From assembly GCF_023343835.1 (NCBI RefSeq), contig NC_064439.1:28249933-28313932 (forward strand): a DNA stretch of 64,000 nucleotides, in the 5' to 3' direction. How positions within the stretch are numbered: the stretch's first letter is position 1; each line of letters starts with the position of its first letter. The DNA comes from Lagopus muta (lineage: Eukaryota > Chordata > Aves > Galliformes > Phasianidae). Made by a program: the position numbers and the translations under genes. The notes below the pieces were generated by a model. That model saw nothing but the letters and a program-made list of their open reading frames with translations, ran no database searches and was not told the DNA's origin. Shown here piece after piece: positions 39,001-50,900 of the stretch.

Positions 39001-42000
39001 AAGTGGTTCAGAGAAGTCCTTGCTCAGTGCTAAATCTGGCCCCTATTCTTCTGGTAAGACTTCAATTTCTAGTGAGGAGAGTGGCAAGGTTCCTGCGGTG
39101 GAGCAGCCAGTGGCGGTGTGGGAGCGTTGGCTGGGGGCAACTTTGGAGCTTATCTGCTCTGGGCAGGACTGTGAGCAATGCTGGATTGACAGCCTATATC
39201 TACCTGAGTCTTGAGAACCTTTGAGAACAACACCTTTGAGAAGCACCAAACCAACTTGCAGATGTTTGTGGGTTTTTTTTTTCTGATGTCCAGAACCTTT
39301 CAAGCCATTACCTTGTGGGTGTTGCACTTGTTTTGTTGTCAGTAAGTCCTGAGAAGAGTTTGCCTCCATTGGTTTTGCAATGGTCCTTCATTTTCAGCTG
39401 CTATTAGTTTACCCTTGAGCTACTACATCTTTGTCAGACTGAACAAACCCAGCTCCATCCCATGATTTTCAGACATCACTCTCAAGGCTCCAGGCCACTT
39501 GGTGACCCTTTCCAGGCTCTCCCATTCCTTTTCTACTTGGGAGGTTTGAAATAGAACTCAGTACTTAATGCTGGTGAAGCTGCAGTGTGAGTTTCCTTTG
39601 ATCCCGCTCTTCTTGACTTTCCCTTCGTGGTGAGAGCAGACTCTTGGCTCCCATTCCACTTGGCAGTCTGTGATCTGCAGTTCTGTCTCAGCAAGGCTGC
39701 TCAGCCAGTCTGTTCCCAAGATGCACAGATGCAATCCTGGTGCAGAATTTTGCGCTTTGTGAGATTTCTCTTTGCTCACTCAAGTTCATCAGGTCTGTCT
39801 GAACTGAACCTCTGCTACTTGAAGAGTTGGTTGCTCTTTCTTTTTCAGTATCATCCACTGATTTTCTGAGGATTCACTCCATCTCATTGCTCAAGTTGTC
39901 TATAAAGATACTGCATGATATCAGCCCCTCTATGAACCCTCTTACCAGCTTCCAGCTGGATGCTGAGCCATCCAGTAGTTTTTTAACTCAGCAGTCCATC
40001 CAGTCTCTGTTCAGTTGTACAGTCCACTCCATTTTTCCAGTCTACATTCGTTCAGCTTACTAATGAGAATACTGTGGGGAAAAATGGATTCTGGTTGTAT
40101 TCAGTAGAAACTGGACTATTTTTACTAGATTTATTGGGCAAATATTTGAAACACCAGTTTTACATAATCAAATATTTATGTAGATGAAATTGCATTTCAT
40201 CTACATTGGAAATATAGATCGGCAAACTTATTGGAAACTTATGTTTCTGATTTCCAAGGATGGCATCATTTTCTCTGGGAGTAAGCTCCCAAAGCTGCTG
40301 CTGTGAAACAGCACAATGAAACTACATATCTGTATTGTTCATTCTGTTATGCAATGAATAACAGGGAAAAAACGCTTTTATTCTTCTGGGGTGGGCCTTG
40401 GGGACAAAAGAGCTGAAATGCTCAATTTACAAGATGGAGTTTATTCCGTGAAGATCTGCATCTGAGCAGTTAATTGCACCTGCAGCCCAAATTGGTAACT
40501 GCTGGCCTGCATGTCTGATATTTCCTTGGCAGCCACCTGTTGACCAGGTAATGAGAAACCAGAAGGGATGATTCTGAGTGTCAGAATGAAAGAATAACAG
40601 CCATTTATTTAATCTATCTTTCAACGTGCAGAAGAAGGCATGAGCTTAATCCTAAATCTGTTTTGAAAAATGGCTTTCTGTCTCCATTTCAGTTTTAAAA
40701 TGCAAGGTCAATTTTGCATTTTTCAAGTGACCAGAAGTAGAGTAGTTGATAGTGGCTTTCATCCACATGATGTGTGGCTGATGGGATGAAGTACTTTTAC
40801 ATTGCTTGCCAGCCAGAGCCCAGTGACACGGACCTGTGATCATAATGAATTTCCAGATGTTTTAAGGAACAATTAGCTTCCTATAGGAATAGAAAATTAC
40901 TGTTCTCAAAGAGAAGGTAGAACCTTTTTTTTTTTTTTTTCTGCCTAATTCTTGAACATTTGAGGTTTGACAACAGATTTTAAGCCTGGAATATTTTCTC
41001 TTTTGAAAACTGTGGCAGTTTTAGATTTAGTATATAACTCTTAATACCAGAAAAGTTTTTTTGGGCAAGATAGTCACAGTAATAACTTCTAGTGTCATAC
41101 AGCTTAATTTCATGTACACATCTTTTGAATAATGGAAAGTGAGAATTAACAGCAGCAAGAACTGGTACAGTGCTGCTCCAAAACTCCATGTATCTAACAG
41201 ATGTTTTAGGCACAGATTTTGGTTTTGATTTTGATGCTTGTAGGAATAAAATTGATTTAATCATTTTAGACTTGACAAATAATCGAACAAAGATCTGAAT
41301 AGATAAATATTTTGAAGTATAGCTGAGGCAGCAGAAAGAAGCCCTGATGAAAGTGATTAGGAGATGCTTTTCCTACTTTTTCTGCTTTTCTTTGTGAAAT
41401 AAATTGAAAATGGACACATTTGAGATTCTTCTTGAGAGAGCACCTTCAAGAGCTGTGTGGTGGTGGTGTGAGTTCAGTGCTTTGGAGCTGATGTGAAGTA
41501 CAGGAAGTAGAATTATAGCAACATTTGGGATGAAAGGACACATAGAGGTCATCTGGTCCAACCCTCCTGCAATGAATGCAATGAATGAATATCTGCAGCT
41601 ACATCTGGTTGCTCAGGGCCCCAGCCAGCCTGACTCAGCCATTTCTGATTGGAAATTGAGTTATGTGATTTCTTTTGTTGTTCACTTCTGATGCTTATAT
41701 AGTAAGATAACTCTTCCCAGTGGTATCAGATAATGCAATAAAGTGAATGGGCATAGATCAGGATGGATAAATCTTAACTGATTAGCAAAGCTAATTTTTA
41801 GCAGTAACATTATGTAGTTCATAGCCCTGTGCTGCATGCAATCAGAAAATCTGTCTGTGTCGGAGCCAAGGCTTTTATGTTGTTTTCTTTCCTCTTCCCT
41901 GTAGTTTAGATTCATAACAACTTGGCACAGTGTGTTGTTTTTAACTTAATATGATGATTAAGGCTTTTTGTTTGAGAGAAACAAAACTAATGTGAATTAA

Positions 42001-42822
42001 TCCTAAAACTATACTTATTATTGAAAAATTTCCTTGACTTTGATACCATTCTTTTGTCTCTTCATGTGGTGAAAGAAAGATGTCGGTATGGCAAATCCTT
42101 GTATTCTTTTGGCCTGTCTTAAATTTCTCCTGAGGGTTACTGGCTATTTGTAAAAAACTTTTCTGAGGCATTGTCCTCTTTGAACACAAGTGGAAGAAAA
42201 CACACACCATGTTTTGGTCTTGATGAGCATCACAACTCGTTTTACAACTTCCTTGATGTTCTCTAAGATTTCTGTTTCAAAAGCAGCATTACACAGACCA
42301 GGCTTCTGAAAGGTACTGTAGCTGAAAAATACATCTTCACCTGTTTTGTGTTGAAACCAAGAAAAGTGCCCTGCTTTAGGGCAAACACACTGCAATGATG
42401 GCTAAGCTGGGAATTTACAATTTAAAAAAAAAATCCCTCTGGATAAGCAGTAAAATGTCATAATACATCTTGTTTGGACAGAAACCAGCCAGCAAGCGTA
42501 AATGGTTGCTCTGTATTTGTTGTGGTGTAAAATCATGGAGTTGGACCAAACTGAGCACATACTGGTTTTGATAATGATACATCTTCTGGGTATTTTCTGG
42601 CGAGGGCAAGCTTATGTAAATTTTAACCTCCCAAGTTGAGTTGATGCTATATAACAGAATGTAATAATGTTATGCACGAGTCTGACAGGTTTGGATGAGA
42701 GCATTAGGCATCTTGTGTACTGGTCATCTGGGTTGGCTTTGTCTGCTGCTTACCTCCTGCTGTAACTCACTGCAAGTTTCTCTGTAGCTTTTTATGTTGT
42801 TTTTTTTTCTTTTTCTTTTTTC

Positions 42823-42864
<42 letters not shown>

Positions 42865-44695
42865 GTTCTGTGTTTTTGGCATGGAAACAGGAAAGGCTGG
42901 AGCTTCCTGCTTGCATAAACAATAAATTCCAGTAAAGTAACAGAGACAGATTCCACTTACCTTCCCTGAATACCATCTTTTAAAGGAAGGAAATAGCATA
43001 AGAGTGCTTTGGGCATTGAAATAGGATTTACTTCATAGTAGAGCTGTTTTCCTGACTAATTATGTAGCAAAGACAGGACACCTTTATTGTTTCATGACAT
43101 GCAGTCCTTGAGATACAGATCTGAAAAAAATATATTTGTGTGACCTTGTTAACTATTGTGTTATATCATATATATATGAACTATACATAATCTTCAGTAA
43201 TAAACTAATGCAACCATATTTCTGATTACAGTAAATCTTGGCTGTGTGCTCTCTTCCATGTCCAGAGCTGTGCAGCCATGCTTTCTTTAACTACAGCATA
43301 TTTCAGAAAACATCTGGGATTTTCATTCTTCTGTTCTATGAAGTAAAGCTGATGTTTTTTATCTTATTTGTCAATCCTGTTATAATCCACACAAATTCAG
43401 TGTTTCTAGATAATCAGTGGCACACAGCACAGCTCGTCTTGTAGGTAGGCTAAGTTAGAACAGCTCCACATTGATGGTGTTGAAGAATATGTGTGCCTTA
43501 AAACATCTGGTACTTAAGTCACCTTTAGGATGAAGTGGGGAATTGGTTTGTTGAGAATTGTGCTGCTTCTCTTTGTGCTGGAAAGAGACATACCTTTCTG
43601 ATAACAGCTTTAACATAAAGAATGTAGTTGTGTGTAGGTTGAGCCTCTTCTACATGCAGACTAACTCTTTGTTTTCTCTTCCCTCCAGCTGGTGAGTCTG
43701 CTGCTGATTGGAATTGCAGCATGGGGAATTGGCTTCGGCCTCATCTCTAGTTTCAGAGTTGTTGGAGTGGCAATTGCTGTAGGCATCTTCCTCTTCTTCA
43801 TTGCCTTAGTTGGATTGATTGGTGCAGTGAAACATCACCAAGTGCTGCTGTTCTTTGTATCCTTCAGTGTATTACATGGTTTACAGCTTGGTTCAAGTTA
43901 CATGACCAATCTGCTCTGGTAGGCAAAGCCACTTGTGGAAGGCAGAAATTCCCAGCTTTACCCTTCTTTTTCATTCTGAGGACAGAAATATTCACTTCCC
44001 TTTATAAAAATTTTGAAATACTTTAATTTTTTCAGAGCTTTTAAGGTGAGGCACTGTATCAAAAATCCTTCTCACTGTGTGTTTAACCCTAAAGCAACCT
44101 AGAGTATGTGAACTACTAATGTGATTTAACATGGAGGACAATGATATAGACGGTGAAATGATTGGAGCTGGCAGAGGAATGCACAGTCATATGCTGCCAA
44201 TAAGCACTTTCTTTTCATACCTACTTTTTAATTGTGAACTCAGATTAGAAATGAGCACAGGCCTTCTCAGCATGGTGCTTTGCTGTCCCTTTTTGTGTTA
44301 CCAACACTGCATAAGCAGTCTGCCTTGCATAACAAACTTGTTCTATGCAGATGAGAGAAAAGATTAAATCAGATAATATTCTTATTTTTCTGGTTGTGGA
44401 CTCCAAATAAATAACATCCTCTGCTTTGATACAGTTTAATCTTTTCCACATCTAGTCAGAATTTATCTGTAGATTTTTGTTTCAGATGACCTGATGTAAT
44501 CCAATGATTATGTATTCTATAAGCAACATTTTTGAGAATGCATCTTTAACTACTGCTTACAGTACATGATTATTCTCTTGCTAGTCTTCATTGTCCAGTT
44601 TTCTGTCTCCTGTGCCTGTTTGGCACTGAACAAGGAACAGCAGGTAAGAAATACTTCCTGATTTCTCAGTTAACCTATAGCATAACATTATTTCT

Positions 44696-44733
<38 letters not shown>

Positions 44734-47289
44734 ATGTATGCATATATTTATATGTAGCTTTCCTCTAAATGAAGAGTATATTTTAAAAAAATCTGCCTTC
44801 AAAAAATATAGAGTCATCTAGTTTGGAAAAGATATTCAGGATCATCAAATTCAGCCATCAGCCTGACCCACTGAGTCCCATTACTAATCCACATCTCATA
44901 GTGGCTTGTTCACACATCTCTTAAGTCCCTGCCTTTCAGCTGTCCTTTAAAAATTGTTTTAGTTTTAAAGTTTCTGTCTAGGTTTTTGGTCACAAGTGTA
45001 GCAGCATAGTATCTTGATTATATCATGTCTTCATGAGTTCCAAATAAGCTGATGAAATCTACAGTAATCATAATGTAAAGTTTATAAAAACCACTGAATT
45101 GTTCTCATGTAATTGAAAAGGTGTAAGGTATTAGGTACAGAGCAGATCTGTGGGAAAGAAAGACAACTTCTGTGGGGTACGGAGAACAATCCTTAATCCA
45201 TAAAGAAAGGACAAGACAAAATGATCTACTTCCTCTACATGTAACAGAGTGATTTGTTTGAAGTCTGAGCAGTCCCAGTTAGATTAGTCACATGTCCCAT
45301 TACTAGTGCTCTTGTCAGGTTTAGGAAGAAGACTGGAAGAAAATGAGTTATGACCATTTATGACCAAGCTTGCTGCTGTTAGGTGTTGGAATCTCATTAC
45401 CTATCCAGACTGTTTGAAAGTTAAGGTCATTTTTTAATATATTATCCTGTTAGACATGGGTATCTGAAGGTTTTAACTATAAAATGTTATGTAATTGGTG
45501 GAGCAAAACTGGGTGAGCACAACAGTTTCTGTTTTGTGACTTCTTTCCATTGAATAGGTACACACAAATAAGGTTTGTGTTTGAGATATATTTGGAAAAC
45601 TCCTGTTTTGGCTCTTGTGAGGACAGCAAAAAGGGATCATTTACTTTGCCTAGAATATTTGTTTCCACTGAGATAGAAAACAGTTCAATTAATGTGTTTT
45701 TGCTTATACCTTCCAGAGTCAACTTCTAGAGGTGGGATGGAATAACACTAAAAGTGCAAGAACAGACCTTGAGAGAAATCTGAATTGTTGTGGATTCAGA
45801 TTTTTTGATCCAAATGAAACCTGCTCCTCTGTAAGTTCTTTCTCTCATCCTGTTTGTTCCAAAATTTATAATTTCTTTCCTGGTTGAAGGCAGAGGTTTT
45901 TAACAAATCTGTAAATTAGTTGTCACAATGATCCTAAGGTCCTTCCTTAACTTACTGGAAATCTTATTGCAGAGCACTCTTTATAGGTTGTATTCTGTTG
46001 TCATTTCTGTGTTTGCTTTTCTGGAGTCTTAAAATTCCCAAAGTTTTGCCCATGGTTTGCAGTCTGCTACAGAGCCAACAAAATAGTGCCAATCGGTGAA
46101 GCATCATCAGAAAACAGGCTGCAATTTTCTGTTTATGTCTGTTACAGGATTGTTTTAGAAGTCACCAGTGTCAACCATGTGCGCCAATAATAGAAGAATA
46201 TTCGGGAATGGTGCTCAGATTTGTTGGAGGCATAGGACTTTTCTTCAGTTTCACAGAGGTAAATGAATAGATTAGAAAACAGTGTGCTCTCATCTCACCT
46301 TTTTTTTTTTTTTTAAATTAAAAAAAAGCCTTAAAGTTTAGGGGTTTCATTACAGGAACTCCCAGTATTGTCTCATGTCTCAGGAGTCAAATCTAATAAG
46401 GTCAAAATTTTTCAGGCTGTCAGCTTGTCGAAGTCTGACAAAAACAGGGCTGGGGGTATTTACAGCTTTCCGTTATTTACACTACAAACCATTGACTAGA
46501 TACCTCATGAAAATGTGATGCTGTAGATTTTGCAGAAAGCTAACTCATTAGGTTTGCTGTTATCCAAAAGTAATGGACATGCTGTTGCTTTTGGTTTATT
46601 TGCTTGGTCTTTAAGCTCCACATCCTGTCAACATGTTAGAATTCTGCTCCTGCTCCTGTAGTGCAGTTTCAGACCACATTTATTACATCAGCAAGAGATA
46701 TAGCACCTAAAGCAGAACCCATCTCTTACCTCTGCCCACATTTATTTACTAAAAAATTGTGGCCTCTCTACCTGAGGTGTGGAGCTGAAGAGGGAAAAGG
46801 ACAGAATTTGAAAATGTACTGGAAAAATAGCCTTATTCTTAAGCTGTAGCTTTAAAATGAAAGAAGTTTGAAGGATATTACTTTATCATTATCCTAAAAA
46901 AAGGTTTACAAATATTTAGCATTTAAAGAGGGGAAAGAATAGTAATAGATGCTCCTATTATAAATATTCTTCTAGCATTTAGGATACAGATTTGTCCTTT
47001 CTTTTTGTGCTGTTAGATAGATCTTTCTGAGAAAGGTGCATTCTTTTTCTAATTAAGAAAGTTGTATGGGATTGTGCAATTTTAGCAATAGCAAAATACC
47101 CTACACTCGTGCTGTAAATTCATTATCAGAATTTTACATTTAAAACAAGTTTTGTAAAACTGTTGAAAGATAAGGGGGAGACTGCTTAATAATATCTTTG
47201 TGTTTTTCTTTCAGATTCTGGGAGTCTGGCTGACCTATAGATACAGGAACCAAAAGGATCCCCGTGCAAACCCTAGTGCTTTTCTTTGA
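32668..47289 (+). CDS. TSPAN13: TSPAN13 (tetraspanin-13), complete coding region
   Basis: Exons 32668-32730, 43689-43856, 44563-44643, 45717-45830, 46148-46258 and 47215-47289 join to 203 residues, from [20 protein letters not shown] to PSAFL. All splices are phase 0. The product is a four-pass plasma-membrane or endosomal scaffold of the tetraspanin family. Transmembrane segments lie at about residues 14-38, 44-65, 72-95 and 167-189. The large extracellular loop, about 105-165, carries the diagnostic Cys-Cys-Gly (128-130) and further cysteines at 140, 144, 150 and 153. Sequons Asn113-Asn-Thr and Asn137-Glu-Thr are present. Human TSPAN13 is one residue longer, and the missing residue falls between loop cysteines. 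Intron 1 is 11 kb, the others 0.3-1.1 kb. Confidence 0.97.
35172..36012 (+). mobile_element. CR1 retrotransposon, 5'-truncated, about 0.84 kb
   Basis: Long CR1 copy covering the end of the second reading frame and the 3' UTR. Diagnostic blocks include gccatccagagggacctgga, ttgcagagaaggacttgagt, tccttggctgcatcaaaaga, ggactggagcacctctcctg, ttcaaggccaggttggatgg and the terminal gccattctatgattat. The reverse-transcriptase frame is interrupted by stops. It sits in the same orientation as TSPAN13. Confidence 0.92.
39440..40085 (-). mobile_element. Old CR1 fragment, reverse orientation
   Basis: Read on the minus strand, this resembles the CR1 coding region. The plus-strand text from about 39840 has the order typical of inverted CR1: gtatcatccactgattttct, a cattgctcaagttgtctata block, cttccagctggatgctgagc, catccagtctctgttcagtt and tgagaatactgtgggg. 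It is strongly diverged. The left boundary is uncertain because 39440-39830 matches less clearly. Confidence 0.65.
40178..40206. repeat. Perfect 13-bp inverted repeat with 3-nt loop
   Basis: Arms atgtagatgaaat (40178-40190) and atttcatctacat (40194-40206) are exact reverse complements around tgc. Outside the arms, aatattt on the left and aaatat on the right extend the symmetry imperfectly. It lies just after an inverted CR1 remnant. Confidence 0.9.
41530..41640 (-). mobile_element. CR1 3' fragment, reverse orientation
   Basis: agaggtcatctggtccaacc followed by ctcctgca is the reverse of a CR1 3' end, and gttgctcagggccccagcca matches the next CR1 block. Short ATGA-containing duplications (tgcaatgaatgcaatgaatg) interrupt it. 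Confidence 0.75.
42800..42860. repeat. T-rich tract
   Basis: About 60 nt of almost pure T with sparse C, ending in a T30 run. It lies in TSPAN13 intron 1, about 830 nt before exon 2, too far to be its polypyrimidine tract. Confidence 0.9.
43689..43856 (+). CDS. TSPAN13: TSPAN13 coding exon 2
   Basis: The acceptor is ccctccag, ending at 43688, and the donor is TTT|GTATCC at 43857. 56 whole codons, from [20 protein letters not shown] to KHHQVLLFF. It covers the rest of membrane segment 1, the short first extracellular loop, segment 2 and the intracellular KHHQ loop. Confidence 0.97.
44563..44643 (+). CDS. TSPAN13: TSPAN13 coding exon 3
   Basis: The acceptor is gcttacag, ending at 44562, and the donor is CAG|GTAAGA at 44644. 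27 codons: [20 protein letters not shown] and then ALNKEQQ. This forms most of membrane segment 3. Confidence 0.97.
44701..44729. repeat. (CA)n microsatellite
   Basis: About 14 CA units starting 57 nt into TSPAN13 intron 3, followed by a TG/TA-rich stretch. Likely length-polymorphic. Confidence 0.95.
44812..44940 (-). mobile_element. CR1 3' remnant, reverse orientation
   Basis: agagtcatctagtttggaaa, gatcatcaaattcagccatc and a following cctgacccactgagtcccat block follow the order of an inverted CR1 3' end. Diverged. It lies in TSPAN13 intron 3. Confidence 0.65.
45717..45830 (+). CDS. TSPAN13: TSPAN13 coding exon 4
   Basis: The acceptor is accttccag, ending at 45716, and the donor is TCT|GTAAGT at 45831. 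38 codons, including the glycosylation sequon WNNT, the tetraspanin signature NLNCCGF and the second sequon NET. It is the first half of the large extracellular loop. Confidence 0.97.
46148..46258 (+). CDS. TSPAN13: TSPAN13 coding exon 5
   Basis: The acceptor is gttacag, ending at 46147, and the donor is GAG|GTAAAT at 46259. 37 codons, from [20 protein letters not shown] to FFSFTE, with the distal loop cysteines and the start of membrane segment 4. Confidence 0.97.
47215..47289 (+). CDS. TSPAN13: TSPAN13 coding exon 6 and stop
   Basis: The acceptor is tttctttcag, ending at 47214. It encodes [20 protein letters not shown] then SAFL, with TGA at 47287-47289. It holds the end of membrane segment 4 and the short cytoplasmic tail. 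Confidence 0.97.
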   Translation: MLGVWLTYRYRNQKDPRANPSAFL

Positions 47290-47610
47290 TAAGTTTATAA
47301 AGGACTGAATCTTCTTTCTGCATCCTCTACTTCAGAATACTAGATCTCCATAGTTTAGTGTTTCTCTGTAGTAGGAATACTCTGTGTACCAGAAGGAAAA
47401 TTCACCTTCTATAAGTTTGCAGTTTTCATCTTTAAATATTCACTGTTTTTCTTATAAGAATCACTATCTTGAAGTAGATTGGCATATTCAGTAGTTGGGC
47501 AGAATCAGAATGCTGTTCTGAGCTGATAATTTTTTGTTAAAGACTTTGGTAGTTGGTGTGGTGAACTCTATTCAGTGAGTTTTGAAGCACTACTAGCTTC
47601 TCTGGTGTCC

Positions 47611-47630
47611 AAAAAAAAAAAAAAAAAAAA
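47611..47630. repeat. TSPAN13: A20 tract in TSPAN13 3' UTR
   Basis: Twenty consecutive A inside the transcribed 3' UTR, not preceded by an AATAAA. This is genomic, so cDNA ends here would be internal-priming artefacts. Confidence 0.9.
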
Positions 47631-47691
47631 GTGTTTTCTGCTGTATTCATTAATTACAAAAATTCACCTAATTTCTCATTAAAATTACAAA

Positions 47692-47697
47692 AATAAA
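47692..47697 (+). promoter_or_regulatory. TSPAN13: TSPAN13 proximal polyadenylation signal
   Basis: AATAAA 403 nt after the stop codon, followed by tggtgggtgtttagtgcttg, a good GT-rich downstream element. Confidence 0.7.
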
Positions 47698-47923
47698 TGG
47701 TGGGTGTTTAGTGCTTGTTTGATTGTATGATTTGATTAGGATTTAGGATGAATTCTAGTTGCATTCTGTGTCTAAATAATGGTCTCACTCTCTTGTTAAG
47801 GTTATAAAAAAGTTGAAGTTGTTTTGTTATTTTCTGTACTGCACATAAGTGACTACTGTAATCTTCACCCTTTCCCTTCCCTGTTTGCTGTGGCTATTTG
47901 GTAGATTTAGATTTCTTTTTGAA

Positions 47924-47929
47924 AATAAA
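47924..47929 (+). promoter_or_regulatory. TSPAN13: TSPAN13 distal polyadenylation signal
   Basis: AATAAA 635 nt after the stop codon, followed by a T-rich stretch. It would give a longer 3' UTR isoform. Confidence 0.6.
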
Positions 47930-47959
47930 AGTACTTTATTTTTTACCGGATATTTTCAC

Positions 47960-50900
47960 TTTGAGAACAGTAATGAATGTAATCTGCAGCTAATCAACTT
48001 GAACCTGTTTTTTTCTTTGACATCAAAATGAAGTTTGGTGTTTGCACGACATCGGAGTCGGTAGTGGTCTGTCATCTTGTTCGTGTAAGAAACTTGACTT
48101 GGTGTTTGGAAAGTTGTACAAACATTTTCACAGATGGTGTAACATTATTCTTGCAATAATTTAGCAGTATTTATTCCTCTGTTGTCCACCTAAAAGTCTT
48201 GATTTGATGAGAGATTGAAAACCAGAGGTGGGGGGGAACCAATTGTGTTTTCCACTAATTTGTTTTAAAAAGAGAAAAGAATTAAAGTTAAAATGTGCAT
48301 AATTCACGTGCTGAGTGCTGTCTGAGCAGAAAGAAAGTGTAGTCCTTGGTCCAGTCTCTAACAGAAGCGATAGATGAGCTGGAAGATGTCAACAGAGGTG
48401 TCAACACCAGAGGTGCACAATGTTCCAGTTATTTCTAATCACAACGAATCACAGGCCTGCACAGTACCTTTTCTTCATTAAGTTGCTGCCTCTGGCACGG
48501 TAGGTAGCTGCTGTAGCCTGAAAAAGACAGCTCTGCAGGAGGAGAAAGTGAGGCTTATTAAATTAAACTGCCAAATAATACAGCATCTGAGTGTGGAGGA
48601 AAGAGGGAGGCAGTGAATGTTAATAGTGGTAGCTCTCAAAGGGCTCTGCCTTTGCTGGGAAGCTGCCTTCTTGGTTTGGGAAAGGAGTCCGAAAGAAGAT
48701 GAAATATATGCTCATCAGAACACTTTGAGACTGCTGTGTGCCTAGGGCTGCTCAAGAAGGAATTGTCATGAGGTTTCAAAGGGAAGTGTTGAACCTGAAC
48801 AGATTGTCCCAAAGCTGTCCTTAGCGGCAGTTAATTTTCCTAGTCCCTGTATTTTGTGTGTTAATGTAATAAATTAGAGGAGAAGTATTAAGAAGTTGTA
48901 AGAAGGTTGAAATAATATTCTGTGGCTGCTTCAATTTTGATTCTTCCTTCTTTTTATTGATTTATTTACAGCTTGGTTTGGGGTGGCTCTTGTTTCATTA
49001 ATATAGTAGGTGATACTGGAATGTAACTTTGCATTTCTGAGAAAATAGTGAAAATGTGGCAATGTTAGAGCTGTCACATCTCAGAACATTTAGTGTGAGC
49101 TTGCTTTAGTGTTCAAAAGACAGGTAGTGGAGTGTAGAGTTTGATTAAAGCTTTTCTATTATATATGTAACACTTCGTCTTTTGAAGATTGTGATTTAAA
49201 AAACAACAACAACAACAACAAAAAACACAAAAACAAACCCAAACAACTGCAAACCTTGAAATTCACATCAGAGATGGATTCATTTACTTAAGGTGGGGGA
49301 AGGAACACAATAAAACTGATTTATTCTGACTTTAGAACTGGGAAAGAGACTTGCTTTAGAAGCCTAACTTGCATATCAGTATACAAGAGGTGCTGTACTC
49401 TTCTAATGTATTTAGATGGAACTTTTAATTAATTTATTATTTTTTGTGGCTTTTTTTTTCTTTTTTTTTTTTTTCCTGTCTTTCCTCTTGAGAAAACAGT
49501 TTTGGATGTACAACAATTTTATTATTGCTGTATTCTGGAGAGGTGCGTTAATTTTTCTGACTGCTTTAGAGTTTGACTTAATTGTGACCAAATCTTCTAG
49601 GAGCTTATTAACAGCAGCAGAATATCAGAATAACAAGGCAGTTTGGGAGCATTCAGTGCTTATATTAAATGCTTTTTGACATTAATTATGTTGAAATGCT
49701 TTCATAAAGCCCGTTATTCTAGAGGAAGCAGAAATCTGTCTTCTCCTTCTTTAAGATGTCAACAGATTAATAACTGCCTCAAGACAAAACCAAACAATTC
49801 TAAATTGTTCCTTAGTGTAGCAGAAATGCTCAGTCACAGCTTGAACCAGTGATTGAGCACCTGGTGTGAAGGCAGGGCCAACCCAGAGGCCCTCCTCCCA
49901 GAGGAGCTCAGGTGCATGCAATGCTTCTCCAGGATCCGCCCCTTCTCAGACCTCATGTGAGAGTTGGCAGAGGAGGTGAGGGTGCCTGCTCTGGAGACTC
50001 CTGCCTGCTGGAGGCCTGCTAATGGTGAGTGCTTTTTCTCCCTTTGCTTCTGTGGCTGCTTGTGCTGGGGCTTGTTCTCATTTGCCGTATCCTGGGGTTG
50101 TGCCAACTTGCTGCAGTCGCTGTACTTTCCATCACATTGCATCATAACACTTAGACACTTCAACAAGTCTTTAAATAGGCCTAGCGGAAAGGCCTGGAGG
50201 ACCTGCAGAAATCCCACGTGCAGGAAACCCTCTTCATCCTGTGTGCTTCAAGTTATTGAGCACATACGCGTCAGAAATAATTTCCCAGATTTTCTGAAGA
50301 GATTGAGTTTTATTTTAAGTAACTTGGATTGGAGCCTCTGTAAATAATTTGTATTTCGTGCAGGCCTGAGCCTTCAGGTGGTACCAACTTGCACGGCGTT
50401 AACTGCAGGATTTGTTTGTTTAGATCTGCTGTTCGTTTTGGGTTTCTAAATAAGCAAACTCAAGCGATCTGAAAGCTAACTGTGCACACCAAATGTAAGG
50501 TCTCATTATTAGTCTCAAGGCTTTACTGAATTCCAGTGTGATCCAAGATCTAAGAGAAGCCGTTTTAACCTTCTTTTTAAAAAGAGCTTTATGTAGAAAT
50601 GATGATCCTCCAATCACTTCAGATGCAGTCAGTTTTAAAAACAATACCACACCTTAACGACCACATCCTCTTATCTCAGATGATTGAAAACTTTTCGAGA
50701 ATGTGTTCTTCTTAAAGGCTCAGGCATTAGGCACGTTACCACACAATTAACTTTAAGCATAGAAAGGTCTGCACTTCTTATCTAGCTATAAAGAAAGGAC
50801 TGGTAATGAGAGCTGGGCATAGGGTCCTGTTACAAGAAAATGAATGAAGAGAAAGCATGCTGAGGAATGGAGCTTTACCAGCTGCTAAAACTGCAAATAA

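Larger units (their letters stand above)
32731..43688 (+). other. TSPAN13: TSPAN13 intron 1, 11 kb
   Basis: GT-AG intron at a phase-0 boundary. It contains the downstream half of the CpG island, three CR1 copies (35172-36012 plus, 39440-40085 minus, 41530-41640 minus), a perfect 13-bp hairpin at 40178-40206 and a long T-rich tract at 42800-42860. No additional exon was recognised on either strand. Confidence 0.9.
47290..47950 (+). other. TSPAN13: TSPAN13 3' UTR (end estimated)
   Basis: Untranslated tail after the stop codon. Candidate AATAAA hexamers lie at 47692-47697, with a GT-rich downstream stretch, and at 47924-47929. An internal A20 tract at 47611-47630 could cause false oligo-dT priming. 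The final cleavage site cannot be chosen from sequence alone. Confidence 0.7.
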
